Part shown: one piece after another, positions 27,353 to 37,032 of the stretch
Layout of the letters: each line of letters opens with the position of its first letter
Position numbering within the stretch: the first letter of the stretch is position 1
Assembly: GCF_001708965.1 (NCBI RefSeq)
Contig: NZ_LVJW01000003.1
Location: forward strand, 930,001 to 994,000
Length of the DNA stretch: 64,000 nucleotides
Source of the DNA: Candidatus Thiodiazotropha endoloripes
Lineage (GTDB): Bacteria; Pseudomonadota; Gammaproteobacteria; Chromatiales; Chromatiaceae
Reading direction: 5' to 3'
Made by a program: the position numbers and the translations under genes
The notes under the pieces: generated by a model
Database searches by the model: none
What the model was told of the DNA's origin: nothing
What the model saw: only the letters and a program-made list of their open reading frames with translations

Positions 27353-28021
27353 ATGCTTATTGAATTGACACCTCTGCAGGCGAGAATCATTGGTTGTCTG
27401 CTGGAAAAAGAGATTATCACTCCGGATCAATACCCCTTGTCACTGAGTTCATTGACCAATGCCTGCAATCAGAAAAGCAGCCGGGAGCCTGTACTCAATC
27501 TCAGTGAGACTGAGGTTCAGAACGGTCTTGATGAGTTGAAGAAGAAACATCTGATCAGCGACCGCACCGGGTTTGGCAGCAGGGTAGCCAAATACCAGCA
27601 TCGGTTTTGCAATGTGGGTTTTGGATCATTGGAACTGACCAGTCAGGAACTGGCCGTTGTCTGTGTATTGCTTCTCAGGGGGGCTCAAACACCGGGCGAA
27701 TTGCGTAGCCGCACAAACCGGTTGTGTGAGTTTGAGGATGTTCACGAAACAGAATCGGTTCTCGAACAGCTGATGCAAAGAGAGGAGGGACCGTTTGTCA
27801 AACGACTGGGACGTGAACCCGGTAAAAGGGAGTCAAGATATGCCCATCTCTTCTGTGGAGAAGTGAGCAGCATGGAGAGTCAGGAGCATGAGGAGACAGG
27901 TGAGTCCACACAGAGATCTGATGAGGGCCGTTTGGCTCAACTTGAAGAAGAGGTCGAGTCTTTAAGGCATGAACTGGATGGTATCAAGGCGCGACTTGAT
28001 CTGCTTACTGAAAACGAGTGA
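27353..28021 (+). CDS. yceH: YceH family protein (DUF480)
   Basis: A 222-residue protein made of two winged-helix domains. [20 protein letters not shown] near the start and the later repeat of [20 protein letters not shown] match YceH. The last 45 residues (from about residue 175) are charged and probably form a coiled coil. Function remains unclear in the family. The start ATG is preceded by AAAGAG at short distance. Confidence 0.88.
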   Translation: MLIELTPLQARIIGCLLEKEIITPDQYPLSLSSLTNACNQKSSREPVLNLSETEVQNGLDELKKKHLISDRTGFGSRVAKYQHRFCNVGFGSLELTSQELAVVCVLLLRGAQTPGELRSRTNRLCEFEDVHETESVLEQLMQREEGPFVKRLGREPGKRESRYAHLFCGEVSSMESQEHEETGESTQRSDEGRLAQLEEEVESLRHELDGIKARLDLLTENE

Positions 28022-28090
28022 ATCCTGTTTTAGCCGGAAAAGCGGTGATGTTGGCCTGTTCCGCAAGCCCTTGGATGGGCAAGCATCGAG

Positions 28091-28804
28091 CTACCAGGGA
28101 ATCTCCTCACCATGACGGAAAAAACCACCGCTGGGGCCATCATCCGAGAGTGTGGCAGCCCATACGATACCCTTGACCCCGTCTTCCACGGATAGAGTGG
28201 CCTCATCCCCCCCCATTCGGGTCCTTACCCAGCCGGGACAGACCGAGTTGATCTTGATCCGGGTTGGCTTGAGTTCATCGGCAAGAATGCGGGTGACCGC
28301 ATTGAGTGCGGTCTTGGAGAGTCGGTAGGCCGGGCAACAACCATTCATATCACTTAATTGGCCCATCCCCGATGAGACATTGACGATTCTGCCTTCACCG
28401 TGCATGAGCGGGACCAGGGCCTGGCAGAGCTGAAGGGGAGCAAGGGTGTTGATCATGAATCCCTGTCGTACCGAATCCGGATCCGCATTGAGTATGCTGC
28501 TTCGGTCATCAGACGGTGGTGGATCAGGAAAGATTCCGGCATTGTTGACCAGTACATCGATATCTTTAAATTTTTCAGACAGATAAGATGCTAATGCTGC
28601 TATCGAGCCACTGTTGCTCACATCAAGTGGGAAAAACTCCACATTCAGCCCTTCCTGACGCAGCTGTTCAGCGGCAGCCAAACCTTCTGCCTCGTCTCTG
28701 GCAGTGAGTATCACTTGCCGACCCAGTTGAGCCAGTTGTCGGCTGGTTTCAAAACCTAATCCGCGATTTGCCCCTGTAACGACGGCAACTGATTGATTTT
28801 GCAT
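28091..28804 (-). CDS. Short-chain dehydrogenase/reductase
   Basis: A 237-residue oxidoreductase of the classical SDR family. The Rossmann motif TGANRGLG is near residue 10, NNAG is in the middle, the catalytic triad includes Ser in NVSSGMG and YRLSK, and PGWVRT is the cofactor loop. Arg after TGAN suggests NADPH preference, as in carbonyl reductase-like members. Substrate is unknown. It converges with yceH. Confidence 0.9.
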   Translation of the reverse strand: MQNQSVAVVTGANRGLGFETSRQLAQLGRQVILTARDEAEGLAAAEQLRQEGLNVEFFPLDVSNSGSIAALASYLSEKFKDIDVLVNNAGIFPDPPPSDDRSSILNADPDSVRQGFMINTLAPLQLCQALVPLMHGEGRIVNVSSGMGQLSDMNGCCPAYRLSKTALNAVTRILADELKPTRIKINSVCPGWVRTRMGGDEATLSVEDGVKGIVWAATLSDDGPSGGFFRHGEEIPW

Positions 28805-29269
28805 GGATTATCCTCTGATGTTTCTACTCTATCTGGATCGGTTTTGGGCAACAGGCTAGTGGATGAATCTCCATCAGACCCGGATTTGTACCGTATCGGG
28901 AACACACCCGTAAATTATATTGTCAACTCAATAGATAGTAACAGTTCGATCTACCTCCATGACAAACACGCCAGCTTCATCACCACGAAAGCCGATGCTC
29001 GTGCCCGTTCCTGCTGTTGATAAATAAAAGGTAAGATTTGCTTCTAGGATTCATCGGCGAGATGATTGCTAATATTAATTTTTTATGAAGGAAATAGGAC
29101 AAGAAATAGCCTATTCTTCATACATTGGTCTCAGGGATGAGGAATAAGCCAGCTGGCAGATTATGAGTTTGTGGCGAAGCATTTTTTATCGCCCGAAAGT
29201 CATAATCTATGTGACAAATCGAAGCAGATAAGGTCAAATCTCGCGTATAGCCGATGTCGGGTTGTTAAT
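28805..29269. other. Intergenic region with no supported gene
   Basis: This 465-base stretch has no open frame with protein-like composition. The last 230 bases are AT-rich and may hold the promoter of the following gene. An imperfect inverted repeat (AATAGG / CCTATT) lies near 29094-29116. Confidence 0.4.
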
Positions 29270-30214
29270 ATGCAGAGCTCACAAATGATAGCCGATGGAA
29301 CCATCCGCGAAATAGATGGAAAAGCCTCTATTTATTACGATGGTTATTGGATTAAGTACTACAAGCCCATGGAAGATAGCTTGGAAACCAAGAAATATCT
29401 GATAGATGCTTTAACCCGGCGTCTGTTCAACCATGTGGAGCATGGCATCAATATTCCCGGCGACCGCCTGGACGAGGCCCGCAAGGCCTATAATGAAGAA
29501 CAGGATGATGACCTGAAACGGGTGAAGGGCGCCATGTTGGCCGGCGCTCTCTTCAACCGCGGGACTCAAATCTTCCGTGAACTGGTGAAGCAGGAGGATG
29601 AAAGCATCAAAAGCGGTAAGGGAAGAGAGATGCTTCATGAGTGCGGGCAGTATCTGCTGGAGGCCCTGGAGCTCGGCAAACTGGTAAAACATCGCAGCGG
29701 TGATGAAGGTATCGATGAGCTTTGGGGTGAGCCTTTCCGGGCATTCACTGTTCCAATTGAGTCGTTTTACGAAAGTCGATATATAAAAATCGCGCAGACG
29801 ATGTATGACATCGATCGTATCTCCACATCAATGGCCGAGGCTTTCAGCGGTAGCACATTTTTCAGAAACACAGAACAGCTCATCAAGCAGCTTGCTGTCA
29901 CCGCCAAGCTCAAATGTGAGACCCTGCGTACCGACCCGGTCATATTTGACGTTTGGCCGAAATTTGCCGTCGCTGGTGAGAAACTGCTTGCCCTGGCCCC
30001 CAGTGAAAAGACCAACAACTCCTGTCTGGCCTGTTGGGAGGTGGATGAAGGGCAGCGTCTGATCAAGGATGGTACTGATCTGATTACCCATATGGCACGG
30101 GCAAGAGTCTCGATGCCAAAAAGTACTACCGCCTATCTGGAACGTTGCAAGGCCTACCTGGCCTGCCGCAAACCGGGAATACAAACCTCAGCTGTTGAAC
30201 TGAAATCACTCTAG
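29270..30214 (+). CDS. Unassigned protein
   Basis: A protein of about 314 residues from the ATG at 29270; an upstream in-frame GTG at 29171 would add 33 less conserved-looking residues. The start has YYDGYWIKYYKP, a strongly aromatic segment, followed by charged helices with a duplicated feel. There is no signal peptide or membrane helix. Cys residues are scattered near the end (SCLACWEV). I cannot assign a family. It appears monocistronic. Confidence 0.72.
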   Translation: MQSSQMIADGTIREIDGKASIYYDGYWIKYYKPMEDSLETKKYLIDALTRRLFNHVEHGINIPGDRLDEARKAYNEEQDDDLKRVKGAMLAGALFNRGTQIFRELVKQEDESIKSGKGREMLHECGQYLLEALELGKLVKHRSGDEGIDELWGEPFRAFTVPIESFYESRYIKIAQTMYDIDRISTSMAEAFSGSTFFRNTEQLIKQLAVTAKLKCETLRTDPVIFDVWPKFAVAGEKLLALAPSEKTNNSCLACWEVDEGQRLIKDGTDLITHMARARVSMPKSTTAYLERCKAYLACRKPGIQTSAVELKSL

Positions 30215-30526
30215 CAGGCCACTTAGTAGCACCCCAGAAGATAATTTTTATTTATGGAAGAATATAATTTGATTATGGGTCAGGGGTATTGATCGGTCGT
30301 GCTTGCTTCACTCTCTATTCACCTGTCGAGTCAGTCTGCTGGCCTGAGGGCCGGTGAGAGCTTTTTAACCAAGAAAATATCTCGGTTATTCGCCATTGGC
30401 CACCTTTACTAAGGCGGGGAGATGTCTGACTGGTATCAGAGACGAGTGAATATTCAAAGTGACTGTATATCTGTGACTGTCTAATATACGATCTTCAATA
30501 GAACCCGCAAATCACTAATATAGGTC
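30215..30526. other. Intergenic region before the ExeA-like gene
   Basis: About 310 bases without a gene. It contains a run of short hairpins of low stability but nothing I can name. The promoter of the ExeA-like gene should be here. Confidence 0.35.
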
Positions 30527-32740
30527 ATGTTTGAATCCTACTACGAGCTGAACGACAACCCTTTTCGTCTGAGTGCAGACGAAAGCTTTCGTTTTGCTCA
30601 CAAGAACTACCTTAAAGCCTGGTCCTATCTGAGCTATGCCTTGGAGCAGGGGGAAGGCTTTGTGATGATTACGGGGCAACCCGGATGCGGGAAGACCACG
30701 CTGATTCGGGATATCCTGGCTCAACTCGATAAAGAGAAGACCCTGGCTATCAATCTGGTAACCAATCAGCTGCAGGCGGAAGAGCTGTTACGCAAGGTTG
30801 CCTTGGAATACGGATTGCCCGCCGAAAGTTACAATAAGGCCACGTTGCTCACCCACATTCAGGATTTTGTGGAACAGGAGTACCAGAAAGGCCGGCGTGC
30901 AATCATCGTCATCGATGAAGCTCAGAATCTCACCTTGAATGGTCTTGAGGAGCTTCGGCTCCTATCCAATCTGCAGTCAGGCAGTCACCCTCTGTTTCAG
31001 ATTTTTCTGGTTGGACAGGATGAACTGAGAGGGGTCGTACTAAGCCCGCAGATGGAGCATGTCAGGCAACGATTGATCGCCACCTGCCAGATCGAGCCCA
31101 TGTCTGTCTCTCAAACAGAGGGGTATATCGAGCATCGACTGGGCATCGTGGGCTGGCACGGAGACCCGGAACTCGAAAGTACGATCTTTCCACTGATCCA
31201 CTATATAACCAAAGGCATCCCCAGAAAGGTCAATCATGTCGCCAGTCGGTTACTACTCTATGGTGCGCTGGAAGAGAAGCATAAGTTCACCGATGAGGAT
31301 ATCTGGATCGTAGCCGAAGAGCTGTTTGGTGAAGAACGGTTGGCACTCAAGTCAGGTGAGACCTTCGAAGAGTTCAAGACCGCCTATTCGGTTGAGTATG
31401 AAGAGCATATATCTGATCTGGATGGTCGTGATTCCGAACAAACCCTGGATCAATCCTCCGAAGAGGAGAGCATTCATGCTGAAAGCAACGAAGGGATTTC
31501 GTTAAGTATTGAGAATGACACCTTTGAGCCCGACCTTGATCAGCCGATGTTAGTGGAAGAGGATGCCGATCTATCTGCCGAACAGCAAGGTGAAACGGCT
31601 GAGCCAACTGGCTATCAAGAGCAAGATACGGATCAGCTGCCCCCCCAGTCTGAATTATTTATTGATTCAGATGAGGTCAGGACATTAACCGAGAAGATTG
31701 TCGATGAGAACCGCTCGGTTGCGGATGATCTTGCAATCGAAGCGCAGTCTGACGGTACTCTAGCGGAAAGTGACTTGGACGATACCGTCAGACGCGCGAA
31801 AACAGATGATGAGAGTACTGAGGCCGTTGCTCTGAATCCGGAAGAGATCCTCAATACGCCGACGATGAAGGCCGAGAGGTATCGGCATGAAATCGAAGCA
31901 TCCGGTGGTTTTATCGTTACAGATGATAATACGGATAAAGAAGAGCTGGTCTCCGGTGGGTTACAAAAGTCGATTCGCCATGTTGCATTGATCGTATTGG
32001 TTGGATTTCCGTTGATTGCCTACATCGTATGGACACCGGAACAGATCAATGGATTTTTGAGCGAAGCAAACCACACAATTCAATCTTTTCTGACACCCAA
32101 GTCTCAACCCTATAAAAACAGAACTGAACCCAAGTCCAACGAGAGCATCGCCACAGCTGTGGGTAATCGCCCTGACTCAGTAGAGCAGACACAAGCAGAT
32201 CAAACACCGAGCGCGGCATCAGATACTCCGGAAACTTCGTCTGTTAATGTGGAGCCTGTGACAGAGACAAGTGATGGTATCGCGGCCTCTGAAACCAAAG
32301 AGGCCGGTGAGGACTATATCGCCACCCAGACCAGGTATCAGCAGATTGAGGTCCCGGATAAACAACCACCTCCGATCCCAAGCAGTGCATCGGAAAGAAA
32401 ATTTCAAATTTTCTTCGAAGACAACAATGCGGAGATACCAACTGAATTTGAAGAGATGCTGAATGATCTCTATATCGTTCTCTCACTCAATAGCCAGGCG
32501 AATCTGAAAATTCGTGGGTATACGTACCCCAGCGATGATCCATTGCAAAATATGCGGCTCTCACTGGAGAGGGCACAGAAAGTATCCCTCTATTTCATCG
32601 ATCGGGGCATAGATCAGGCGAGAATCAAAATCGAGGGCCACAGTCCAACCCTGCAGCAGGCAAATCGGGATAAGGATCTCCTGGAGAAACACCTGAGCAG
32701 CCGGCGGGTGGAGTTGCTTCTGCAGGAAGGGTTGTACTAA
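30527..32740 (+). CDS. ExeA-type AAA ATPase fused to an OmpA-like domain
   Basis: A 737-residue protein. Residues 1-275 are an ExeA/GspA-type AAA ATPase with Walker A GQPGCGKT near residue 50-57 and Walker B VIDEAQNL near 128-135. A low-complexity acidic linker of about 200 residues leads to a single membrane helix at about 482-505. A periplasmic Thr/Ser/Pro-rich part leads to an OmpA-like C-terminal domain (about 625-735) with the family pattern LNSQANLKIRGY and LSLERAQKVSLYF. Relatives without the OmpA part occur as the exosortase-associated ATPase. The layout suggests an ATPase that couples the cytoplasm to the cell wall. It stands at the head of the EPS locus. Confidence 0.85.
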   Translation: MFESYYELNDNPFRLSADESFRFAHKNYLKAWSYLSYALEQGEGFVMITGQPGCGKTTLIRDILAQLDKEKTLAINLVTNQLQAEELLRKVALEYGLPAESYNKATLLTHIQDFVEQEYQKGRRAIIVIDEAQNLTLNGLEELRLLSNLQSGSHPLFQIFLVGQDELRGVVLSPQMEHVRQRLIATCQIEPMSVSQTEGYIEHRLGIVGWHGDPELESTIFPLIHYITKGIPRKVNHVASRLLLYGALEEKHKFTDEDIWIVAEELFGEERLALKSGETFEEFKTAYSVEYEEHISDLDGRDSEQTLDQSSEEESIHAESNEGISLSIENDTFEPDLDQPMLVEEDADLSAEQQGETAEPTGYQEQDTDQLPPQSELFIDSDEVRTLTEKIVDENRSVADDLAIEAQSDGTLAESDLDDTVRRAKTDDESTEAVALNPEEILNTPTMKAERYRHEIEASGGFIVTDDNTDKEELVSGGLQKSIRHVALIVLVGFPLIAYIVWTPEQINGFLSEANHTIQSFLTPKSQPYKNRTEPKSNESIATAVGNRPDSVEQTQADQTPSAASDTPETSSVNVEPVTETSDGIAASETKEAGEDYIATQTRYQQIEVPDKQPPPIPSSASERKFQIFFEDNNAEIPTEFEEMLNDLYIVLSLNSQANLKIRGYTYPSDDPLQNMRLSLERAQKVSLYFIDRGIDQARIKIEGHSPTLQQANRDKDLLEKHLSSRRVELLLQEGLY

Positions 32741-33155
32741 ATATCCCTTACTCACTTCATCATTCCGGCGAAAGCCGTAATCCATCAGATTGTTACACTG
32801 GAAGCTTCAGCCACACATGAGAGTGATGGCCTAGCTGATCAGTTTATCCACACTACTCAGGTAGATCATCCAATCTGTTTGTTACATTCCATCCTTGAAC
32901 ACTGCTGTCCCACTAACTTTGACCGTAATGATCCTAACGGATCAACTACAATTGGTCTCTCCAACCTATCGGAATCGGTGACATAAATAGAGATAACCAA
33001 CCGGTAGATGAAGGTCAGAAAAAAAGCACTAACCGTCAGTGTGCAAAACAGACAAAGAGAATAGCTCCCCTCTCCCCTTGGCGGGAGAGGGGCCGGGGGA
33101 GAGGGGGAGAAGGGAAGTACTCATCACACCCCAAATATATTTAGAGAACTATGTC
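32741..33155. repeat. Intergenic region with palindromic repeats
   Basis: This 415-base gap between convergent genes holds two repeat-like elements. At 32766-32777, CGGC-GAAA-GCCG lies within a stretch like the intergenic CATTCCGGCGAAAGCC element of many proteobacteria. At 33067-33092, CCCCTCTCCC and GGGAGAGGGG form a 10-base stem with a 6-base loop, followed by more G-rich repeats. The latter could act as a bidirectional stop for the flanking genes. Confidence 0.5.
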
Positions 33156-33764
33156 TCAAACCACAACATTGGGAATTACCCCTTGCTGCTCCAGTGCGGC
33201 CAGCAATGAGTCGACACACTCATCAACCTCCCGGTTTTCCGTATCCACAACAATTTCAGGATTCTCAGGCTCTTCGTAAGGAGAACTGATCCCGGTAAAG
33301 TTCTTTATTACTCCTTCGCGAGCCTTTTTGTAGAGCCCTTTTACATCTCTGGATTCGCAGGTTTCAATTGAGGCCCTAATATAGACTTCGATGAAATCAC
33401 CCTCGGCGAAAAGTTCGCGGGCCTTGTTCCTGTCTTCACGTATTGGTGAAATGAAGGCAGTCAATGCGATCACGCCCGCATCCACGAACAGTTTGGACAT
33501 TTCACCAATACGTCTAATATTTTCAGTTCGGTCTTCAATGCTGAAACCAAGATCATTGCAAAGGCCATGCCTGACATTGTCTCCATCAAAGACATAAGTT
33601 CTGCATCCTCTCTGGTGCAGGCGTTCTTCGAGTGCATGGGCAAGTGTGGATTTACCGGAGCCGGAGAGACCAGTAAACCAGAGTAGTTTTGCTCGGTGTA
33701 AGTTCATCTTCTCCCGTCGATCACGGGTCACAGTGGCTTGGTGCCAAACAATGTTATCGTCCAT
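33156..33764 (-). CDS. cysC: Adenylylsulfate kinase
   Basis: A 202-residue APS kinase making PAPS from adenylyl sulfate. The P-loop GLSGSGKST is near residue 32 and [10 protein letters not shown] with DLGFS follow as the expected substrate motifs. The family's 200-residue length fits. It is downstream of the WcaJ-like gene on the same strand with a 41-base gap. No cysD, cysN or sulfotransferase is in the window. This context raises the possibility of a sulfated exopolysaccharide, which is inference. Confidence 0.92.
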   Translation of the reverse strand: MDDNIVWHQATVTRDRREKMNLHRAKLLWFTGLSGSGKSTLAHALEERLHQRGCRTYVFDGDNVRHGLCNDLGFSIEDRTENIRRIGEMSKLFVDAGVIALTAFISPIREDRNKARELFAEGDFIEVYIRASIETCESRDVKGLYKKAREGVIKNFTGISSPYEEPENPEIVVDTENREVDECVDSLLAALEQQGVIPNVVV

Positions 33765-33805
33765 GTATGTATACCTGCTAGTTTTCTATGCAATTAGCAG
33801 AATGC

Positions 33806-35221
33806 TTAGTAGACATTGCCACTTCTTAGCGAGAACGGGGTTCTCGCCAAGATCGAAAGATCCAGCCATAAAGACCAATTGTTAATGTACTCCAAATCGT
33901 ACTTGACCCGTTTTTCCATCTGCTCAAGTTCTCTGGTTTCTCCGCGAAATCCTCGTATCTGGGCAAGTCCAGTAATACCAGGCTTAATCCGGTGGCGGGC
34001 AAGATAGGCTTCGATCTGTTTTGAGTATTCGATATTGTGCTGTAACGCATGTGGCCGTGGGCCCACAAGAGACATCTGGCCCGCCAGCACATTGAACAGT
34101 TGTGGTAACTCATCGATACTGGTACGGCGAATAAAGCTGCCGATCTTTGTAATACGCGGGTCTTCCCGGGTGGCCTGCTTTACCACTCCATTCTCTTCAG
34201 TATGCAGTTTCATACTGCGGAATTTCCATATTCTGAAGTTCTTGCCATCCCAGCCGGTACGCTCCTGCCGGAAAAAGACCGGGCCAGGTGACTCCAGTTT
34301 AATCAGCAATGCTGTGACCAGCATGATCGGGCTGACCAGGATCAGCATGAGCAGTGACAACACCCGGTCCTCGATGGTTTTCAGTAACAGGTGAGTACCA
34401 ATCAAGGGAGTTTCAGAGAGGGTCAGGATGGGGATCCCTGCCAACTCCTTCACACTATGATTGATCAGATTCAGTGCAAATATATTGGGTGCCCAGTGGA
34501 TATCCACATTTTCATTCAGCAGATCAAAGTAGATCTGCTGAATCATCGGGGAACTGTCCAGGGAGACCGCTATGTAGATGGTATGAATCTCATGGTGTTT
34601 AATTAATGTCTTGATATCTTCCAGTTTACCCAGAACAGGTAGTTCAACACCGTTTGATTCATTCTGGTTTTCCCGGCATTCCGAGGTCAGTACCGCGCCT
34701 ATGATCTCCTCCGGCATCCAGGGATTGTGGTTAATCCTGTGGTGCAGGTGTCTCGCCAATGCACCATTGCCGATAATCAGTGCCTTGGTGTTGGCCTCCT
34801 GTGAAACCATGTGGCGTTGCAGCAGACGAAACCCAAAATGGAGAAACACCTGGGTGAAGTAGCCAAATACAAATAGTAGACCGATGACAGTCCGGGAGTA
34901 GGTATCAGAATGTTTGGTGGCAAAGGCAAGCAGAAGTAGAAAGGCAAAGGCACTGCTCCAGGCCTTTAGCAGTTTGAATGCTTTCTTGGTCATGGTGCCG
35001 TGATGACGATAGATATTCATCCGGTCATAGATGACCGACATGCTACCGAGCAGCGCCAGGGCCATGATGATGTAGTGGTTGGTCAGTTCGCCATTGAAGA
35101 AGAAGAGCAGGGCGAGCAATAGGATTATAACAGCGAGGCCATCGAAAAGGGCCTGAAGTGATGTCGTCAGAGTGTTGCGGCGTTGTAACAGAGACCGTTC
35201 TGTTTGCTTGACATCGAGCAA
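33806..35221 (-). CDS. Undecaprenyl-phosphate sugar phosphotransferase (WcaJ-like)
   Basis: A 471-residue membrane protein that starts exopolysaccharide assembly by moving a sugar phosphate onto undecaprenyl phosphate. Four or five N-terminal helices are followed by a CoA-binding-like domain (IIGNGALARHL) and a C-terminal bacterial sugar transferase domain with FRQERTGW, KFRSM and RRTSIDELPQ / SLVGPRP. The actual sugar cannot be told. It reads away from the eps operon and leads cysC. Confidence 0.9.
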   Translation of the reverse strand: MLDVKQTERSLLQRRNTLTTSLQALFDGLAVIILLLALLFFFNGELTNHYIIMALALLGSMSVIYDRMNIYRHHGTMTKKAFKLLKAWSSAFAFLLLLAFATKHSDTYSRTVIGLLFVFGYFTQVFLHFGFRLLQRHMVSQEANTKALIIGNGALARHLHHRINHNPWMPEEIIGAVLTSECRENQNESNGVELPVLGKLEDIKTLIKHHEIHTIYIAVSLDSSPMIQQIYFDLLNENVDIHWAPNIFALNLINHSVKELAGIPILTLSETPLIGTHLLLKTIEDRVLSLLMLILVSPIMLVTALLIKLESPGPVFFRQERTGWDGKNFRIWKFRSMKLHTEENGVVKQATREDPRITKIGSFIRRTSIDELPQLFNVLAGQMSLVGPRPHALQHNIEYSKQIEAYLARHRIKPGITGLAQIRGFRGETRELEQMEKRVKYDLEYINNWSLWLDLSILARTPFSLRSGNVY

Positions 35222-35822
35222 GTCCCTTTCCTCCTGAGTCCATGTAGAGTTTCCAGCCTGAAATTATGATCTAGATTGAATCAAAATTACAAGAGAGAAT
35301 TTTTATCTGGAGAACTAAAGCGGTAGGGTCATCTCTTATTACAAATATTTTACAAACTTGTTATAAAATTTCTCTATAGCGATACTGATTGATTTAAGAA
35401 CTACCAAGTTTGGACTAAAGAGTGGGTTATGTAGTTGAAACTCTCATCTGCCACTATAGCGGCAGAAAATTAAGCAACTATCTTGTTCCATGGAGTTTAT
35501 AGCTAGCTATACCGACCGTCACCCCGACAGATGCCGGAAACCAGTAATTCCAAACATCTGGCATCCAGAGTATTTGCTGCTCTCAGATTATATTATGAGT
35601 GCAGTGATGTGTTGAAACCAGATTCTTCTCCCTCGGAAAATAATCCATACTGCATTACTCAGAGAATTCAACGATAAATTTGAATATTGTACGTAATTGG
35701 TTCAAATGAGGGCTTCGCGCACCACGAGTTAACAAGCTGTTACTCAGTTGATTGGGATAAGTACTCAAATTAGTACGTCATGCTATTTGTAGTACGAACA
35801 TCATTTTTAAATAGATAGTTAA

Positions 35823-35852
35823 AATATTGATATTTTGCTAATTATCAATATT
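35823..35852. promoter_or_regulatory. Perfect 10-base dyad, possible operator
   Basis: AATATTGATA (35823-35832) and TATCAATATT (35843-35852) form a perfect inverted repeat with 10 bases between. The spacing of one and a half to two helical turns fits a dimeric regulator. No regulator gene in the window clearly pairs with it. Confidence 0.45.
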
Positions 35853-36069
35853 CAATCGTCGTTTAATTTAGCGTGCCGTACCAAACTATTTCTAAACTAA
35901 AGTAGATTACTTACATAACTCTAGATCGTCATATTAGGAGTTAGAGTACTAAACGCTGTCGAAATATTTGACACTTACAAATTAAATTTATAGACATCAA
36001 AGCGGATGTCAGGGTTAAAAAAACTATAATTCAAATTAAAACAATAAGATATGCTCACAGCCCATTTAA

Positions 36070-36085
36070 AGGCATAAAATTTGCC
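36070..36085 (+). promoter_or_regulatory. Sigma-54-like -24/-12 element
   Basis: AGGCA followed by TTTGCC gives GG at 36071-36072 and GC at 36083-36084, exactly 10 bases apart, with TTGC at the -12 side. It matches the sigma-54 pattern TGGCAC-N5-TTGC in all but two -24 positions. It is 149 bases before the VPLPA-CTERM gene. PEP-CTERM genes in other bacteria are often sigma-54 dependent, which makes the call plausible. Confidence 0.4.
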
Positions 36086-36232
36086 TATAGGAATGCCGAT
36101 CACTATCTTTTTAAGTATTTGGAAAACAGTGATCACAACACTCTCTGAGGATCAGTCAGTGTTCAACCCCTAAGGGAAGAGTTAACTGGATGGCCTCAGT
36201 AAATAGGACGTTTTTTATTGAGAGGCAGTGAC

Positions 36233-36739
36233 ATGAAGTTGTTAAAAAGGATATCAAGTGCAATTCTTGGCTTGGTGAGTCTATTTGGCTTGGGCAGTGC
36301 AACAGCTGTCAATTATAATGTAGACCTAACCCTCGGCCAGACTCATACTTTCAACCACTTACATACTGATACGTACGATTACTCTGGTACTTTCACCGAT
36401 ACTGGAACCTTCGAGCTGACAAATGCGGGTTCTGTCAATGTTTCGATTGCTGATAATGAGTTAACGTCTGTAGTAGATCTGTTAAGTGTTTCGGCGTTCG
36501 CAGTTTATGACAGTAATTCGAACGTACTTTTCTCTACCAGTGATCTTGTCAATACTGTGATACCACTAAGTGATCTGGCTGTAGGTGTTTACACATTACA
36601 GTTTGTTGGTAGTGCTGACGGGATTTTTGGCGCTGCATATGACGTAACTGTCAGCGCTGTTCCCCTTCCTGCAGCAGCTTGGCTGTTTGGGACAGCATTA
36701 TTAGGATTTGTGGCTTTTAGTGCTAGACGGACGGTTTAA
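36233..36739 (+). CDS. VPLPA-CTERM sorting domain protein
   Basis: A 168-residue secreted protein and likely exosortase substrate. The N-terminal signal peptide (about 25 residues) is followed by a beta-rich Thr/Asp/Ser domain without known family, then the sorting tail: VPLPAAAW (from residue 143), a hydrophobic helix (LFGTALLGFVAF) and ARR at the end. This is the VPLPA form of PEP-CTERM. ATG at 36233 has AGAGG upstream. It is followed by a terminator at 36760-36780, so it is a one-gene unit. Confidence 0.92.
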   Translation: MKLLKRISSAILGLVSLFGLGSATAVNYNVDLTLGQTHTFNHLHTDTYDYSGTFTDTGTFELTNAGSVNVSIADNELTSVVDLLSVSAFAVYDSNSNVLFSTSDLVNTVIPLSDLAVGVYTLQFVGSADGIFGAAYDVTVSAVPLPAAAWLFGTALLGFVAFSARRTV

Positions 36740-36759
36740 GCTAAATCTAAATGAAAGTT

Positions 36760-36780
36760 ACTCCATGGATGGAGTTTTTG
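36760..36780 (+). terminator. Intrinsic terminator after the VPLPA-CTERM gene
   Basis: ACTCCA and TGGAGT pair around a TGGA loop (36760-36775) and are followed by TTTTTG. A compact Rho-independent terminator that isolates the structural gene from the eps operon. Confidence 0.65.
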
Positions 36781-37032
36781 CTAACTTCATTAGGAGCTAT
36801 TCAGCTAACAGACAGATGAGGTCTATTTTGATGTTAGTAGAATGCAATCACATGAACTGTCATTTAACTGTAAAATGCTATGTGAATTTGAAACCCGGAT
36901 ACATCTAGTAAGATATTTAACACGCATTTCACATTTTCAAATGTAGCTATACCAGCTCACCCTTGATAAGGGTTTATGTATTGCTTTTAAAGCAGCAGTT
37001 GTATGCTACAATGTGCGGCTTGGTAATAGGAT
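36781..37032. promoter_or_regulatory. Upstream region of the EPS operon
   Basis: Between the terminator and the Wzz-like gene lies an AT-rich stretch. A second GG-N10-GC pair (GG at 36971, GC at 36983, with TTGC) is 50 bases before the Wzz-like start, but the -24 side matches poorly. The eps promoter should be in this interval. Confidence 0.3.

Larger units (their letters stand above)
35222..36232. promoter_or_regulatory. AT-rich control region upstream of the EPS genes
   Basis: A gap of about 1 kb between the divergent WcaJ-like gene and the first VPLPA-CTERM gene. It is strongly AT-rich and has no protein-like frame. It holds a perfect 10-base dyad at 35823-35852 and a sigma-54-like GG-N10-GC element at 36071-36084. 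Its size and position suggest a regulatory hub for both directions; nothing more specific can be seen. Confidence 0.45.

Noticed and set aside
33067-33114. CRISPR-like repeat block
   Set aside because: The G-rich repeats are one hairpin and imperfect copies without spacers of constant length.
36708-36908. Frame of 66 codons after the first VPLPA-CTERM gene
   Set aside because: It crosses the terminator at 36760-36780 and lacks a ribosome site.
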